Notes under the pieces: model-generated
What the model was told of the DNA's origin: nothing
The model's database searches: none
The model's input: only the letters and a program-made list of their open reading frames with translations
Program-made: the position numbers and the translations under genes
Assembly: GCF_000746845.1 (NCBI RefSeq)
Contig: NZ_KN050846.1
Coordinates: 193,394-257,393 of the forward strand
DNA length: 64,000 nt
Direction: 5' to 3'
From: Altibacter lentus
Lineage (GTDB): Bacteria; Bacteroidota; Bacteroidia; Flavobacteriales; Flavobacteriaceae
In this document: in pieces, positions 44,976-52,406 of the stretch
Numbering within the stretch: position 1 is the stretch's first letter
Layout of the letters: each line of letters begins with the position of its first letter

Positions 44976-45998
44976 TTAAAGCTTGTCGGCTGTTATTCGG
45001 TCCTCACGGTTGGCGATCTCCCAGGCCGTTTGAAAGATGAGTCTGGTTCTCTTGGTCATTAATGGATACTCTATCTTATCGGGGGTATCTGTGGGGCGGT
45101 GATAATCTTCGTGAACACCATTAAAATAGAATATAACAGGAATGTTGTTCTTGGCAAAGTTATAGTGGTCACTGCGGTAGTAAAAGCGGTTGGGATCATC
45201 CTGACTGTTATATTTCTCATCCAGTTCCAGATCTCCGTATGCTTCGTTCACTTCAAAAGCCAGTTCGTGTAGCTCCTCGCTCAACATGTTGCTTCCAATG
45301 ATATAGATATAGTTTGGGTTGTCTTTTTTATCGGGGTCGATCCTGCCTATCATATCGATATTAAGGTTGGTCACGGTATTCTCCAAAGGAAATATGGGGT
45401 TATCTGTATAGTATTTGGATCCCCAAAGACCGATCTCTTCACCGGCAACATGCAGGAATAGTATGGATCGCTTTGGTCCGTTTCCGTCCTTTACCGCTTG
45501 TTGAAAAGCTTCAGCAATCTCAAGAAGTGCGACCGTTCCGCTTCCGTCATCATCCGCTCCATTATAGACAACACCATTTTTATCGGTTCCCACATGGTCG
45601 TAATGGGCAGAAAGCACTATAACTTCTTCCGGTTTTTCAGAACCTTTTATAAAAGCGACCACATTCTCTGATGCTTTTGGCTCCTTCATACGTTCGAAAT
45701 AGGAGGAAGGGATGATCTGATAGTAATTATTCTCTTCTATAGGTGAGGCTATTCCGGCATCCATATAGAAATTGCGGAGGTATTCGGCGGCAAGTTTTTG
45801 TCCCTTAGTACCTGTCATACGACCTTCCATAGCATCCCCTGCGAAAATATAGAGATGTGTCTTAAGTTCTTCGGCGGTAATGGTGTTGGCGTAATCCACA
45901 CGGTTTAGGGTATTTGTGCTGTTTGCCTGGGTAGAGTTTTGAGCCGAATTGCACGATACCGTGAGCGCTGCAATGGCCGAGAGGAATAGGTATTTCAT
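44976..45998 (-). CDS. M28 family metallopeptidase lipoprotein
   Basis: A 340-residue exported aminopeptidase-like protein (signal FLSAIAALTVSCNS). Zinc ligands in order: His in LSAHYDHVGTD, bridging Asp in YNGADDDGSGTVALLE, Glu pair in VAGEEIGLWGS, Asp in NIDMIGRID, and His in VHEDYHRPTDTPDKIEY. It probably releases N-terminal residues from peptides at the cell surface or periplasm. It is followed by the terminator at 44927 and preceded, 6 nt away, by the small lipoprotein gene. Confidence 0.93.
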   Translation of the reverse strand: MKYLFLSAIAALTVSCNSAQNSTQANSTNTLNRVDYANTITAEELKTHLYIFAGDAMEGRMTGTKGQKLAAEYLRNFYMDAGIASPIEENNYYQIIPSSYFERMKEPKASENVVAFIKGSEKPEEVIVLSAHYDHVGTDKNGVVYNGADDDGSGTVALLEIAEAFQQAVKDGNGPKRSILFLHVAGEEIGLWGSKYYTDNPIFPLENTVTNLNIDMIGRIDPDKKDNPNYIYIIGSNMLSEELHELAFEVNEAYGDLELDEKYNSQDDPNRFYYRSDHYNFAKNNIPVIFYFNGVHEDYHRPTDTPDKIEYPLMTKRTRLIFQTAWEIANREDRITADKL

Positions 45999-46004
45999 AG
46001 TTTA

Positions 46005-46334
46005 TTATTCAAAGGATATTAATTCATAATCTGCAGGATCCAGTCCTCCTTCACCAATTTTTTGGTATGTAAGGGTGTAGATTCGAGCCTCTTCATTACC
46101 ATCGGCACTTTGAGATTGTATGGTACATGTTACGATGTATCGGGCCTCTATCTCTGCTACGTCTTTTGCTTCGGAAATTTCAATGGTCTCCTTATGAAAT
46201 ACTGTTCCTTCCGGTAACTGAAGCTGCGTGCTAAGGTCTTGAATAGCAAGCGTACGCAGCGTCTCCATTTGTTGTTTTTCCGAAGAACACCCAACAAGAA
46301 CTAACGAGAGGATCAAAATACGAAAACTGGTCAT
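46005..46334 (-). CDS. Small lipoprotein, hypothetical
   Basis: A 109-residue lipoprotein: signal SFRILILSLVLVGCSSEK, then a soluble domain of predicted beta strands (EARYIVTCTIQSQ, ARIYTLTYQKIG). I do not recognise the family. Only 6 nt separate it from the M28 peptidase start, so the two are co-transcribed and may be functionally linked. Confidence 0.75.
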   Translation of the reverse strand: MTSFRILILSLVLVGCSSEKQQMETLRTLAIQDLSTQLQLPEGTVFHKETIEISEAKDVAEIEARYIVTCTIQSQSADGNEEARIYTLTYQKIGEGGLDPADYELISFE

Positions 46335-46431
46335 TGAGATTTTCTTACAAGCGGTTGTAAATATATAACATGCATTTTTGGCTGTGTCTAAAATTTATGT
46401 GAAAATTAGTAAAATTAGAGACAGGCAGTCC

Positions 46432-46458
46432 TTGGCTGAATCTCATTGGTTATATTTG
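46432..46458 (+). promoter_or_regulatory. Promoter of the persulfide dioxygenase-rhodanese gene
   Basis: An exact TATATTTG at 46451-46458, with TTG at 46432-46434 (16-nt gap, shorter than ideal). The ATG follows 16 nt after the box. Confidence 0.5.
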
Positions 46459-46474
46459 TTAAAAATTACAGATC

Positions 46475-47860
46475 ATGAATATCGAACAAATATATACCGG
46501 CTGTTTGGCACAGGGAGCCTATTACATTGAAAGTGAAGGTGAGGTTGCCATCATTGATCCCCTGCGGGAAACTACGCCCTATCTGTCGCGTGCGAAACGT
46601 GACAAGGCCACCATCAAGTATATTTTTGAAACACATTTCCACGCCGATTTTGTAAGCGGTCACGTAACCTTATCAAAAGAAACGGGAGCACCGATAATCT
46701 ACGGGCCCAACGCGAACCCCACTTTTGATGCTGTTATTGCAACCGATGGTCAGGCGTTCAAATTGGGCAAGGTAACCATTGTAGCCCTGCATACGCCGGG
46801 TCATACTATGGAAAGCACCACTTATTTGCTGAAAGATGAATCGGGAGACCCCTATGCCATCTTTAGTGGAGATACTTTGTTCCTGGGGGATGTAGGGAGA
46901 CCGGATCTTGCCCAAAAAGGGAAAGAACGCACACAGGAGGACTTGGCCGGATTCCTGTTCGACAGTTTAAGGAACAAGATCATGCCCTTACCGGATCACG
47001 TGATCGTATATCCCGCCCATGGCGCGGGATCGGCTTGCGGAAAGAACATGATGAAGGAGACCGTGGATACGCTGGGCAACCAGAAACAATTAAACTATGC
47101 CTTACGCGCAGATATGACGAAAGCGGAATTTATTAAAGAAGTGACCGATGGCCTGTTGCCGCCTCCGGTATACTTTCCGCTCAATGTAAAGATGAACCGG
47201 GAAGGGTATGAAGATATAGATACGGTTATTCGTCGTGGTACCGAACCATTGACACCGCAAACGTTTGAAGAGTTGGCCAATTCCACCGGTGCTGTGGTCT
47301 TGGATGTGCGTCATCAAAGTGATTTTATTGCAGGACACGTGCCTCGTTCTATCTTTATAGGGCTGGACGGCGGATTCGCCCCATGGGTAGGAGCTCTGAT
47401 CGCCGATGTTTCGCAGCCCATTTTATTGGTTACTTCGGAAGGGAGAGAAGCAGAAGCTGTTACACGTCTGTCGCGCGTAGGATTCGACAATACACTGGGA
47501 TATCTAAAGGGAGGCATAGCCGCCTGGAAAGCAGCGGGAAAAGAGGTAGACAGCTTAACGTCTATTTCAGCGGAAGAATTGAAGTCTCGCATGGCTAATG
47601 ACATACCTATTGTGGATGTTCGAAATGACAATGAATTTGAAGGCGCGCACATTTCCGAAGCGATCCATGCACCCTTAGGCGCCCTTAATGATCATTTAAA
47701 GGAGCTTCCAAAGGAAGACCCATTCTATATCCATTGTGCAGGTGGTTATCGATCTGTGATCGCGGCGTCCATTCTAAAAAGCAGAGGCATTCACAATGTA
47801 GTGGATGTAGCAGGAGGCTTTAAAGCGATCAAGGAAGCAGCTATTCCGGTAGTTCAATAA
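46475..47860 (+). CDS. Persulfide dioxygenase-like MBL protein fused to two rhodanese domains
   Basis: A 461-residue three-domain protein. The ETHE1/glyoxalase II-like MBL domain (about 1-240) has H54, H56, D58 and H63 in THFHADFVSGH, then HTPGHT and FSGDTLF. A first rhodanese domain (about 255-350) has TSEGRE where the active-site Cys loop should be, so it is probably inactive. The second (about 365-461) has the Cys loop HCAGGYRS. By family knowledge such fusions oxidise glutathione- or bacillithiol-persulfide to sulfite and move sulfane sulfur; in this host bacillithiol is the likely thiol. Confidence 0.9.
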   Translation: MNIEQIYTGCLAQGAYYIESEGEVAIIDPLRETTPYLSRAKRDKATIKYIFETHFHADFVSGHVTLSKETGAPIIYGPNANPTFDAVIATDGQAFKLGKVTIVALHTPGHTMESTTYLLKDESGDPYAIFSGDTLFLGDVGRPDLAQKGKERTQEDLAGFLFDSLRNKIMPLPDHVIVYPAHGAGSACGKNMMKETVDTLGNQKQLNYALRADMTKAEFIKEVTDGLLPPPVYFPLNVKMNREGYEDIDTVIRRGTEPLTPQTFEELANSTGAVVLDVRHQSDFIAGHVPRSIFIGLDGGFAPWVGALIADVSQPILLVTSEGREAEAVTRLSRVGFDNTLGYLKGGIAAWKAAGKEVDSLTSISAEELKSRMANDIPIVDVRNDNEFEGAHISEAIHAPLGALNDHLKELPKEDPFYIHCAGGYRSVIAASILKSRGIHNVVDVAGGFKAIKEAAIPVVQ

Positions 47861-47945
47861 GTGTTTGAATAACAATTTATTAGTAAGTAAAATATTATTT
47901 TGTTAAACATTATATAAAAAAGATTAAACAAAAAGTATAATTTCA

Positions 47946-47953
47946 TAGTTTTG
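47946..47953 (+). promoter_or_regulatory. -7 element TAGTTTTG upstream of the DUF4397 gene
   Basis: An exact TAnnTTTG match 22 nt before the ATG. No matching TTG is seen at the expected spacing. Confidence 0.45.
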
Positions 47954-47975
47954 AGGAAACTAAAAAACAAAAGCT

Positions 47976-48986
47976 ATGAAAAACCTAGTACTATTTGTGG
48001 CAGTCTTGCTCTTTACGGCAACTGCTTTTTCTCAAACCGCCCGTGTACAAGTGATACACAATTCTGCAGACGCTGCCGCCTCAGAAGTAGATGTTTATCT
48101 GAACAGTGACATCGCGATCGATGATTTCGAATTTAGAACCGCCACCACCTTTTTGGACCTACCCGCCGGAGCTCCCATAGACCTGTCGGTAGCACCCGGG
48201 AACAGTACCGGAGTAGGGGATGCCCTTTTAACCGTTACCGTTACCCTTATGCCTGACGAAACCTATATTGTGGTTGCCGATGGTATTGTGAGTGGGTCCG
48301 GATATAACCCGGCTCCTCCGCTCTCCCTGCAGGTATACGCCATGGCACGTGAAGCTGCTTCGAATCCGTCAAATGTGGATATTCTCGTACATCACGGAGC
48401 TACCGATGCTCCCACCGTAGATGTGGTAGAAACAGGAGTAGGGGCCGGAACGATCGTGGATGATATATCGTATTCGGAATTTGACGGGTATTTAGAATTA
48501 CCAACAGCCGATTATACTGTTGAGATACGTCTTGCGGACGGCTCACAACCCGGTGTAGCCGCGTATGAGGCACCCTTGTCAACCTTAATGCTGGATGGAG
48601 CTGCTTTAACGGTATTGGCTTCAGGATTTTTGGATCCGTCGCAGAATTCGAACGGACCCGGTTTTGGACTGTTCGTAGCGAGCCCACTGGGAGGAGCGCT
48701 ATTAGCACTGCCAACGGCTGCGTTAGGGGTGGACGAATTTGGATCGAACGCACTGCGCGTGTTCCCAAATCCTACATCAGATATTTTAAACCTTAGTGTC
48801 CAAGGCTTCGATCTTAGTAATACTACGTTGCAGATCACCGATATGCTGGGACGTATCGTTGCAGAAAGCACCAATGTTTCGGACAATGCGGCTATTGATG
48901 TTTCCGGATTGAACGCCGGCGTATATCAAGTGACTATTCTGCGAGAAGCCGCCGTCGTGTATACAAAACGTTTTGTGAAGGAGTAA
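47976..48986 (+). CDS. DUF4397 domain protein with T9SS sorting domain
   Basis: A 336-residue secreted protein: signal VLFVAVLLFTATAFSQ, a repeated DUF4397 beta domain (ARVQVIHNSADAAASEVDVYL, then NVDILVHHGATDAPTVDVVE), and a C-terminal type A sorting domain (LRVFPNPTSDILN to YTKRFVKE). The domain repeats the motif HN/HH-xA-xDAP-VDV. The function of DUF4397 is unknown; surface display by type IX secretion is expected. Confidence 0.92.
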   Translation: MKNLVLFVAVLLFTATAFSQTARVQVIHNSADAAASEVDVYLNSDIAIDDFEFRTATTFLDLPAGAPIDLSVAPGNSTGVGDALLTVTVTLMPDETYIVVADGIVSGSGYNPAPPLSLQVYAMAREAASNPSNVDILVHHGATDAPTVDVVETGVGAGTIVDDISYSEFDGYLELPTADYTVEIRLADGSQPGVAAYEAPLSTLMLDGAALTVLASGFLDPSQNSNGPGFGLFVASPLGGALLALPTAALGVDEFGSNALRVFPNPTSDILNLSVQGFDLSNTTLQITDMLGRIVAESTNVSDNAAIDVSGLNAGVYQVTILREAAVVYTKRFVKE

Positions 48987-49015
48987 GTGAACTTCATAAT
49001 TATTTGATTGATATG

Positions 49016-49045
49016 AAAAGCCCACTCAACTTGAGTGGGCTTTTT
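49016..49045 (+). terminator. Terminator of the DUF4397 gene
   Basis: AAAAGCCCACTC/GAGTGGGCTTTT hairpin with a short loop, then T; it can also serve the convergent PA2169-type gene. Confidence 0.85.
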
Positions 49046-49067
49046 GATTCTGAAGCATAACGGATCT

Positions 49068-49553
49068 TTAGCTCCAGTTATCTTCTAAGTCTTCCAGTTT
49101 CTTCACCGTGTTAAGGGTGGATTTGATCTGGCTCAACTGATTCGTTAGCACGGAAGAGATTTGCGGCGGAAAACGATTGTCGTTCAACTTCTCTTCATAT
49201 TCTTCCACACTGGCTTTGTCTCCACGGATGCATTCTTCCAAAACAGCCTCGTCATCATCACCTGTAAACGCTGTTTTCACATCGATCCAAGTTCTGTGTA
49301 ACGCGCCGGTCGTGCTTCCGCTTTCCTTGGGCGTTTCATTAAGCGACCGAATCTCTTTGTCCAGTTCGGTGGCGAAACGATTTCGTTGTGCCGCCTGATG
49401 TTTCAGAAAAGATTTTAAGCGATTGTCTTTGGCATTTTTCATGGCTTTGGTAAAGCCCTTTTCAGCATCATAATTCTTCTCTAGCAGTCCTTGCAAGTTA
49501 TCCACAAGATCGTCATGGATGTTCTCTTTTGCTTCTTCTCGTGTCGTTTTCAT
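49068..49553 (-). CDS. PA2169-type four-helix-bundle (DUF2383) protein
   Basis: A 161-residue helical protein, rich in charged residues and without signal peptide. The helices NIHDDLVDNLQGLLEKNYDAEKGF, LKSFLKHQAAQRNRFATELDKEI, VKTAFTGDDDEAVLEECIRGDKASVEEYEEKL and SVLTNQLSQIKSTLNTVKKLEDL fit the ferritin-like DUF2383 family. These proteins are often stress-induced; no clear metal site is visible. Confidence 0.88.
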   Translation of the reverse strand: MKTTREEAKENIHDDLVDNLQGLLEKNYDAEKGFTKAMKNAKDNRLKSFLKHQAAQRNRFATELDKEIRSLNETPKESGSTTGALHRTWIDVKTAFTGDDDEAVLEECIRGDKASVEEYEEKLNDNRFPPQISSVLTNQLSQIKSTLNTVKKLEDLEDNWS

Positions 49554-49722
49554 AGTTTTTTAAAATTTAAGTTATGGTTAAATGTACAATAGCACGTTTC
49601 TTTTTTGTCTTATGAAATTGCTAATTGAGAAGCCTTTAACATTCGGTGTTAAAGAGTTATAAAGGCACTGCAATTAATTGTTTGGCTTTGTATTTTTAGA
49701 TGTAATCATAAATCTACATATT

Positions 49723-49878
49723 ATGGACAAGAATCATAAATCTGAAAATACCAAAAAGCGAAACCAAGGAATTGAAGAGAGTGCCATCAATCATAAAGAA
49801 AAGGAATCGGATGGACGAGAGATCAATTACCAAGAAAAGCAGCGTCGCGAGAAACATCAACCAAGAGATACCGCCTAA
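49723..49878 (+). CDS. Small charged protein, 51 aa, hypothetical
   Basis: A 51-residue, highly hydrophilic peptide with many Lys, Glu, Asn and Arg (DKNHKSENTKKRNQGIEESA and onward). No hydrophobic core, so probably disordered. The ATG at 49723 follows a possible -7 box TATTTTTA (49691-49698). An in-frame start at 49678 lies upstream of that box. It is followed 14 nt later by a second tiny charged gene. Confidence 0.6.
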   Translation: MDKNHKSENTKKRNQGIEESAINHKEKESDGREINYQEKQRREKHQPRDTA

Positions 49879-49892
49879 CACACAGTATTGAT

Positions 49893-50033
49893 ATGGAGAA
49901 AAAGAAGAAGCGCGATAAGGAGGATCCAACATTGAAAAGCCTGGATCCCAGTAGAGAGAAAGGCCCTCAAAAGAAAAAGCACCCCAATCAATATGGGGAG
50001 CAAAACGAAGAAGGGAAAGACCGAGAAGTTTAA
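49893..50033 (+). CDS. Small lysine-rich protein, 46 aa, hypothetical
   Basis: A 46-residue peptide starting MEKKKKRDKEDPTLKSLDPS and ending EEGKDREV. It is basic and acidic by turns with no hydrophobic segment. It lies 14 nt after the 51-aa gene and is closed by a strong hairpin terminator, which supports a real two-gene unit. I do not recognise the family. Confidence 0.55.
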   Translation: MEKKKKRDKEDPTLKSLDPSREKGPQKKKHPNQYGEQNEEGKDREV

Positions 50034-50051
50034 AACATCTTACCCAAACTA

Positions 50052-50086
50052 AAACTCCCCGAACGTATACAACGTTCGGGGAGTTT
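50052..50086. terminator. Strong hairpin after the small-gene pair
   Basis: A perfect 15-bp stem, AAACTCCCCGAACGT/ACGTTCGGGGAGTTT, with a 5-nt loop. It lies between the plus-strand pair and the minus-strand Gln-rich gene and may end both. Confidence 0.75.
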
Positions 50087-50125
50087 CATTTCAGTTTTGA
50101 CTAATTCAAACTGAACAGGCAAAGC

Positions 50126-50248
50126 CTATTTGCGATTCTTAGAAGGCTGTGGCTTCTGCTTTGGATCTTGCTGCTGATTACGAGCCTGTGGCTTGTTTTG
50201 CTGCTGCTGTGGATCCTTTTGACGATTCTGTCTGTCTTGAGTGCTCAT
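50126..50248 (-). CDS. Gln/Lys-rich 40-aa protein, hypothetical
   Basis: A 40-residue peptide of almost only Gln, Lys, Asn, Pro, Arg and Asp (MSTQDRQNRQKDPQQQQNKP and onward, ending SKNRK). It is low-complexity and probably disordered. It converges on the shared hairpin with the two tiny charged genes. It could be a stress-related small protein; there is no sequence basis for a function. Confidence 0.5.
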   Translation of the reverse strand: MSTQDRQNRQKDPQQQQNKPQARNQQQDPKQKPQPSKNRK

Positions 50249-50800
50249 AGCAAATTCATTTAAATTAATACTCCGTTATTAAATCGTAGTATGAAGATAC
50301 TTCAGAAAATCGCATGGTGTAGCGTTGCTAACATTCTGTTAGGTTTGATTTATAAGATCTTTAACGCATGTGGTTTATCAATTCAACTTTCTCTTCTTTT
50401 CTTTTTTTTCATTGCCGTGGAATGTTGGTGTAAATGAATTTTTTTTTATTTATTTTCTTTTTTTGCTCCTCCAAAAAAAGAACGAAAAAAAGGAGGCCTT
50501 TTACGAGGAATTTCCCGGCCTTTGATGCCGGGAACCGCCCCAAAAACTCCGCGTCAGCCACCGTTGGTGGCTTCCTGGATCTCGAAGTTTTGTGTGCATA
50601 TTCTGGCGTAAAAGGGTTGTCCTTCGTATCGTAATATTCAAACTAGATAAATATTTTTTACTTAGCAATAAAAATTAAAGCTAGCTGTTTAATCCGAAGT
50701 ACAGAAAAAACCATTCCATTCACTCTTCACCAATCACTAATCACTACTAGCTCCTAAGTCCTAACCCCTAGTTCTTTGCTATTCGCTCTTAGCATATGTC

Positions 50801-50840
50801 ACTTCGAGTGATGCGCTGCAAGCACATTGTATCGAGAAGT
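50801..50840. repeat. REP-like inverted element
   Basis: ACTTCGAG and CGAGAAGT-type ends face each other across about 24 nt. From memory, TTCGAG...CGAGAAG elements recur between genes in flavobacteria. Confidence 0.4.
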
Positions 50841-51119
50841 ATTGTTTTTCTTTTTTCCATTACCGCGGAGGAGAAGTAATCATAAATTATATTTTTTTTT
50901 CTTCTTTTTCCCATTGCCGCAAAAAGAAGCAAAAATGTCTAGGCTGCAGAAACCATCCCTAAATGCTACGTCGGTTCGCTACACGTTCCGAACTCGGGCT
51001 GCTTTCGCAGCCCTCAGACAGCGTAACGCGCTTAGCGCTGCACCTTCTTGCATTTTACGGGATACTTTCTGAGGCCGTGTTTTGATTCTAAGCGGCTTTC
51101 TCTTTTATAGTGCTGACTC

Positions 51120-51175
51120 ATTACTTAGTCCTAACCCCTAACTCCTAATTCCTAATACCTAAGTCCTAGCTACTC
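51120..51175. repeat. Degenerate CCTAA word repeats
   Basis: Runs of related words (cctaacccctaactcctaattcctaatacctaag), echoing those near 50725-50775. Confidence 0.5.
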
Positions 51176-51190
51176 ACTCCCCGGGGGTAA

Positions 51191-51234
51191 GGTGGGGATA
51201 GGGTGGGGATAGAGTGGGGATAGCCTGGGGATAG
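51191..51234 (+). repeat. G-rich tandem repeat, 4 x 11 nt
   Basis: Four consecutive 11-nt units: GGTGGGGATAG twice, then AGTGGGGATAG and CCTGGGGATAG. Each carries a run of four Gs, so a G-quadruplex is possible. Confidence 0.85.
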
Positions 51235-51249
51235 GTATTTTGGAAAAAG

Positions 51250-51336
51250 CGGTCAAAAACGGACAAAATGACCAAATTCGGTCAAAAACGGACAAAATGG
51301 CCATAATAGGACAAAAGCGGACAATTTCGGCAAAGA
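51250..51336 (+). repeat. Tandem 29-nt repeats with a GGnCAAAA core
   Basis: Units at 51250-51278 and 51279-51307 differ at only a few bases; a third, weaker unit runs to 51336. Inside each unit the core CGGtCAAAAA/CGGaCAAAAT recurs about every 10 nt, close to one helical turn. Confidence 0.8.
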
Positions 51337-51505
51337 GTGCCTTTTTGTGTCGATATCGGACATGCGATTTGCATACTCGGTTTTTGGGCTCTATGTTTGG
51401 CGTATCGGATTCCGGAACAGGTGTTTGGAAACGGGTTAAAAAAACAAGAACCGCGCTACAAACACACCGATGCACTGAATGTTTAACTTTTAATACCTAG
51501 AAATT

Positions 51506-52306
51506 ATGGCAAAGCAAGAAAGTTTTATCAAGTTCAAAGGAACGATCGATGACCTTACCTTCTACCGAAGTAAGGGGAAGTATATTGTAAAAAAGAAGAG
51601 CGGGGTGGACCGCGAGCGGATCCTTACCGATCCTAACTACGCCCGGGTGCGGGAGAGTATGAGCGAGTTTACGGCTGCGGCTAAGGTGGCGACCACTTTT
51701 AGAAAGTCGTTGAATTCTCTTATCAAGCAGTTGGGAGGCACAACGGTACAGGCACGGTTGATGCGCATCTTTAGAAAGGTGCTGAACACAGGTACCGGAA
51801 AGGCCGGACAGCGGGATATGATCTTGTTGCCGAACAAGGAACTTTTTAGCGGGTTCCAGTTCAATGAGGCCAAGCGTTTTGATTCCATCTTTACGGCTCT
51901 ATATGATGCCCCTGTGGTGGATGCGAACCGAAACGAGGTGACCTGGACCGTACCGGTGTTTGATCCCGAACACGAATTGGAAATGCCCAGTGGCACGACG
52001 CATTACCGATTTGTACTGGCGACCGTGGTCTTGAGTGATCACAGTTATGATGCACTCACGGAGACCTATACACCGCTCACCGATGCCGCCTTTATAAAAC
52101 GTGCGGTGACGTACAGTGACTATCTGGACGCCGGGGTTGCACCGGAGGCGCCGATGCCGATGGTGACGGACCTGGGACTGGAAGCGCCCTTACCGGATAC
52201 GGCGATCTCGATCACCGTGGCGGGGGTGTTCTTTTACAAGCAGGTAAATGCCGATTATTTAACGCTGCAAAGTGAACAGGCCCTGCAGGTCCTGGCCGTA
52301 GCTTAA
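51506..52306 (+). CDS. Conserved hypothetical protein, 266 aa
   Basis: A 266-residue protein without signal peptide or membrane helix. It starts ATG-AKQESFIKFKGTIDDLTFYRS, a form I recall from repeated hypothetical proteins of Bacteroidota (a KGT/DDLTFYK-type N-terminus followed by a basic KGKYIVKKKSGVDRERI stretch). The middle is helical and basic (TTFRKSLNSLIKQL, RLMRIFRKVLNTG); the C-terminal half is beta-rich and acidic. It lies right after the two tandem arrays and has its own terminator. Function unknown; GC content is higher than in the island that follows. Confidence 0.8.
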   Translation: MAKQESFIKFKGTIDDLTFYRSKGKYIVKKKSGVDRERILTDPNYARVRESMSEFTAAAKVATTFRKSLNSLIKQLGGTTVQARLMRIFRKVLNTGTGKAGQRDMILLPNKELFSGFQFNEAKRFDSIFTALYDAPVVDANRNEVTWTVPVFDPEHELEMPSGTTHYRFVLATVVLSDHSYDALTETYTPLTDAAFIKRAVTYSDYLDAGVAPEAPMPMVTDLGLEAPLPDTAISITVAGVFFYKQVNADYLTLQSEQALQVLAVA

Positions 52307-52322
52307 TTTTGTATTCCCAGAA

Positions 52323-52347
52323 GGGGACCGGAAACGGTCCCTTTTTT
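52323..52347 (+). terminator. Terminator of the 51506 gene
   Basis: GGGACCG-GAAA-CGGTCCC stem (324-341) followed by six Ts. Confidence 0.9.
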
Positions 52348-52392
52348 GTTGTTGGAGCAGCAGGTAAGGACAAGCAATTATTTATAGGCATT

Positions 52393-52401
52393 GTTGGCAA
52401 C
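52393..52401. other. Left boundary core of cassette-like module 1
   Basis: GTTGGCAAC, the exact reverse complement of the core at 53361-53369 on the other side of the lipoprotein gene. The context ATTGTTGGCAAC resembles the TTGTT-containing left cores of the later modules. Confidence 0.55.
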
Positions 52402-52406
52402 TTTGC

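Larger units (their letters stand above)
50249..51505. other. Long repeat-rich region without a convincing gene
   Basis: About 1.25 kb with no convincing reading frame. Contents: homopolymer T/A runs around 50394-50500, three related CATTgCCG-type patches (50411, 50858, 50911), a REP-like inverted element (50801-50840), degenerate CCTAA-type word repeats (50725-50775, 51120-51175), a GC-rich patch near 50990-51080 and two tandem arrays just before the 51506 gene. Confidence 0.55.

Noticed and set aside
48400-48886. Two overlapping antisense frames (122 and 124 aa) in the DUF4397 gene
   Set aside because: Shadows of a gene with signal peptide, repeated domain and T9SS tail.
50827-51072. An 81-aa plus-strand frame in the repeat region
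   Set aside because: It begins with Phe/Leu homopolymer translated from T runs and crosses a GC-rich repeat patch; no protein-like pattern.
51250-51336. CRISPR array
   Set aside because: The 29-nt units are contiguous with no spacers and no cas genes are present.
51170-51475. Frames of 101 and 86 aa across the tandem arrays
   Set aside because: They translate the 11-nt and 29-nt repeats themselves; neither has a plausible domain.
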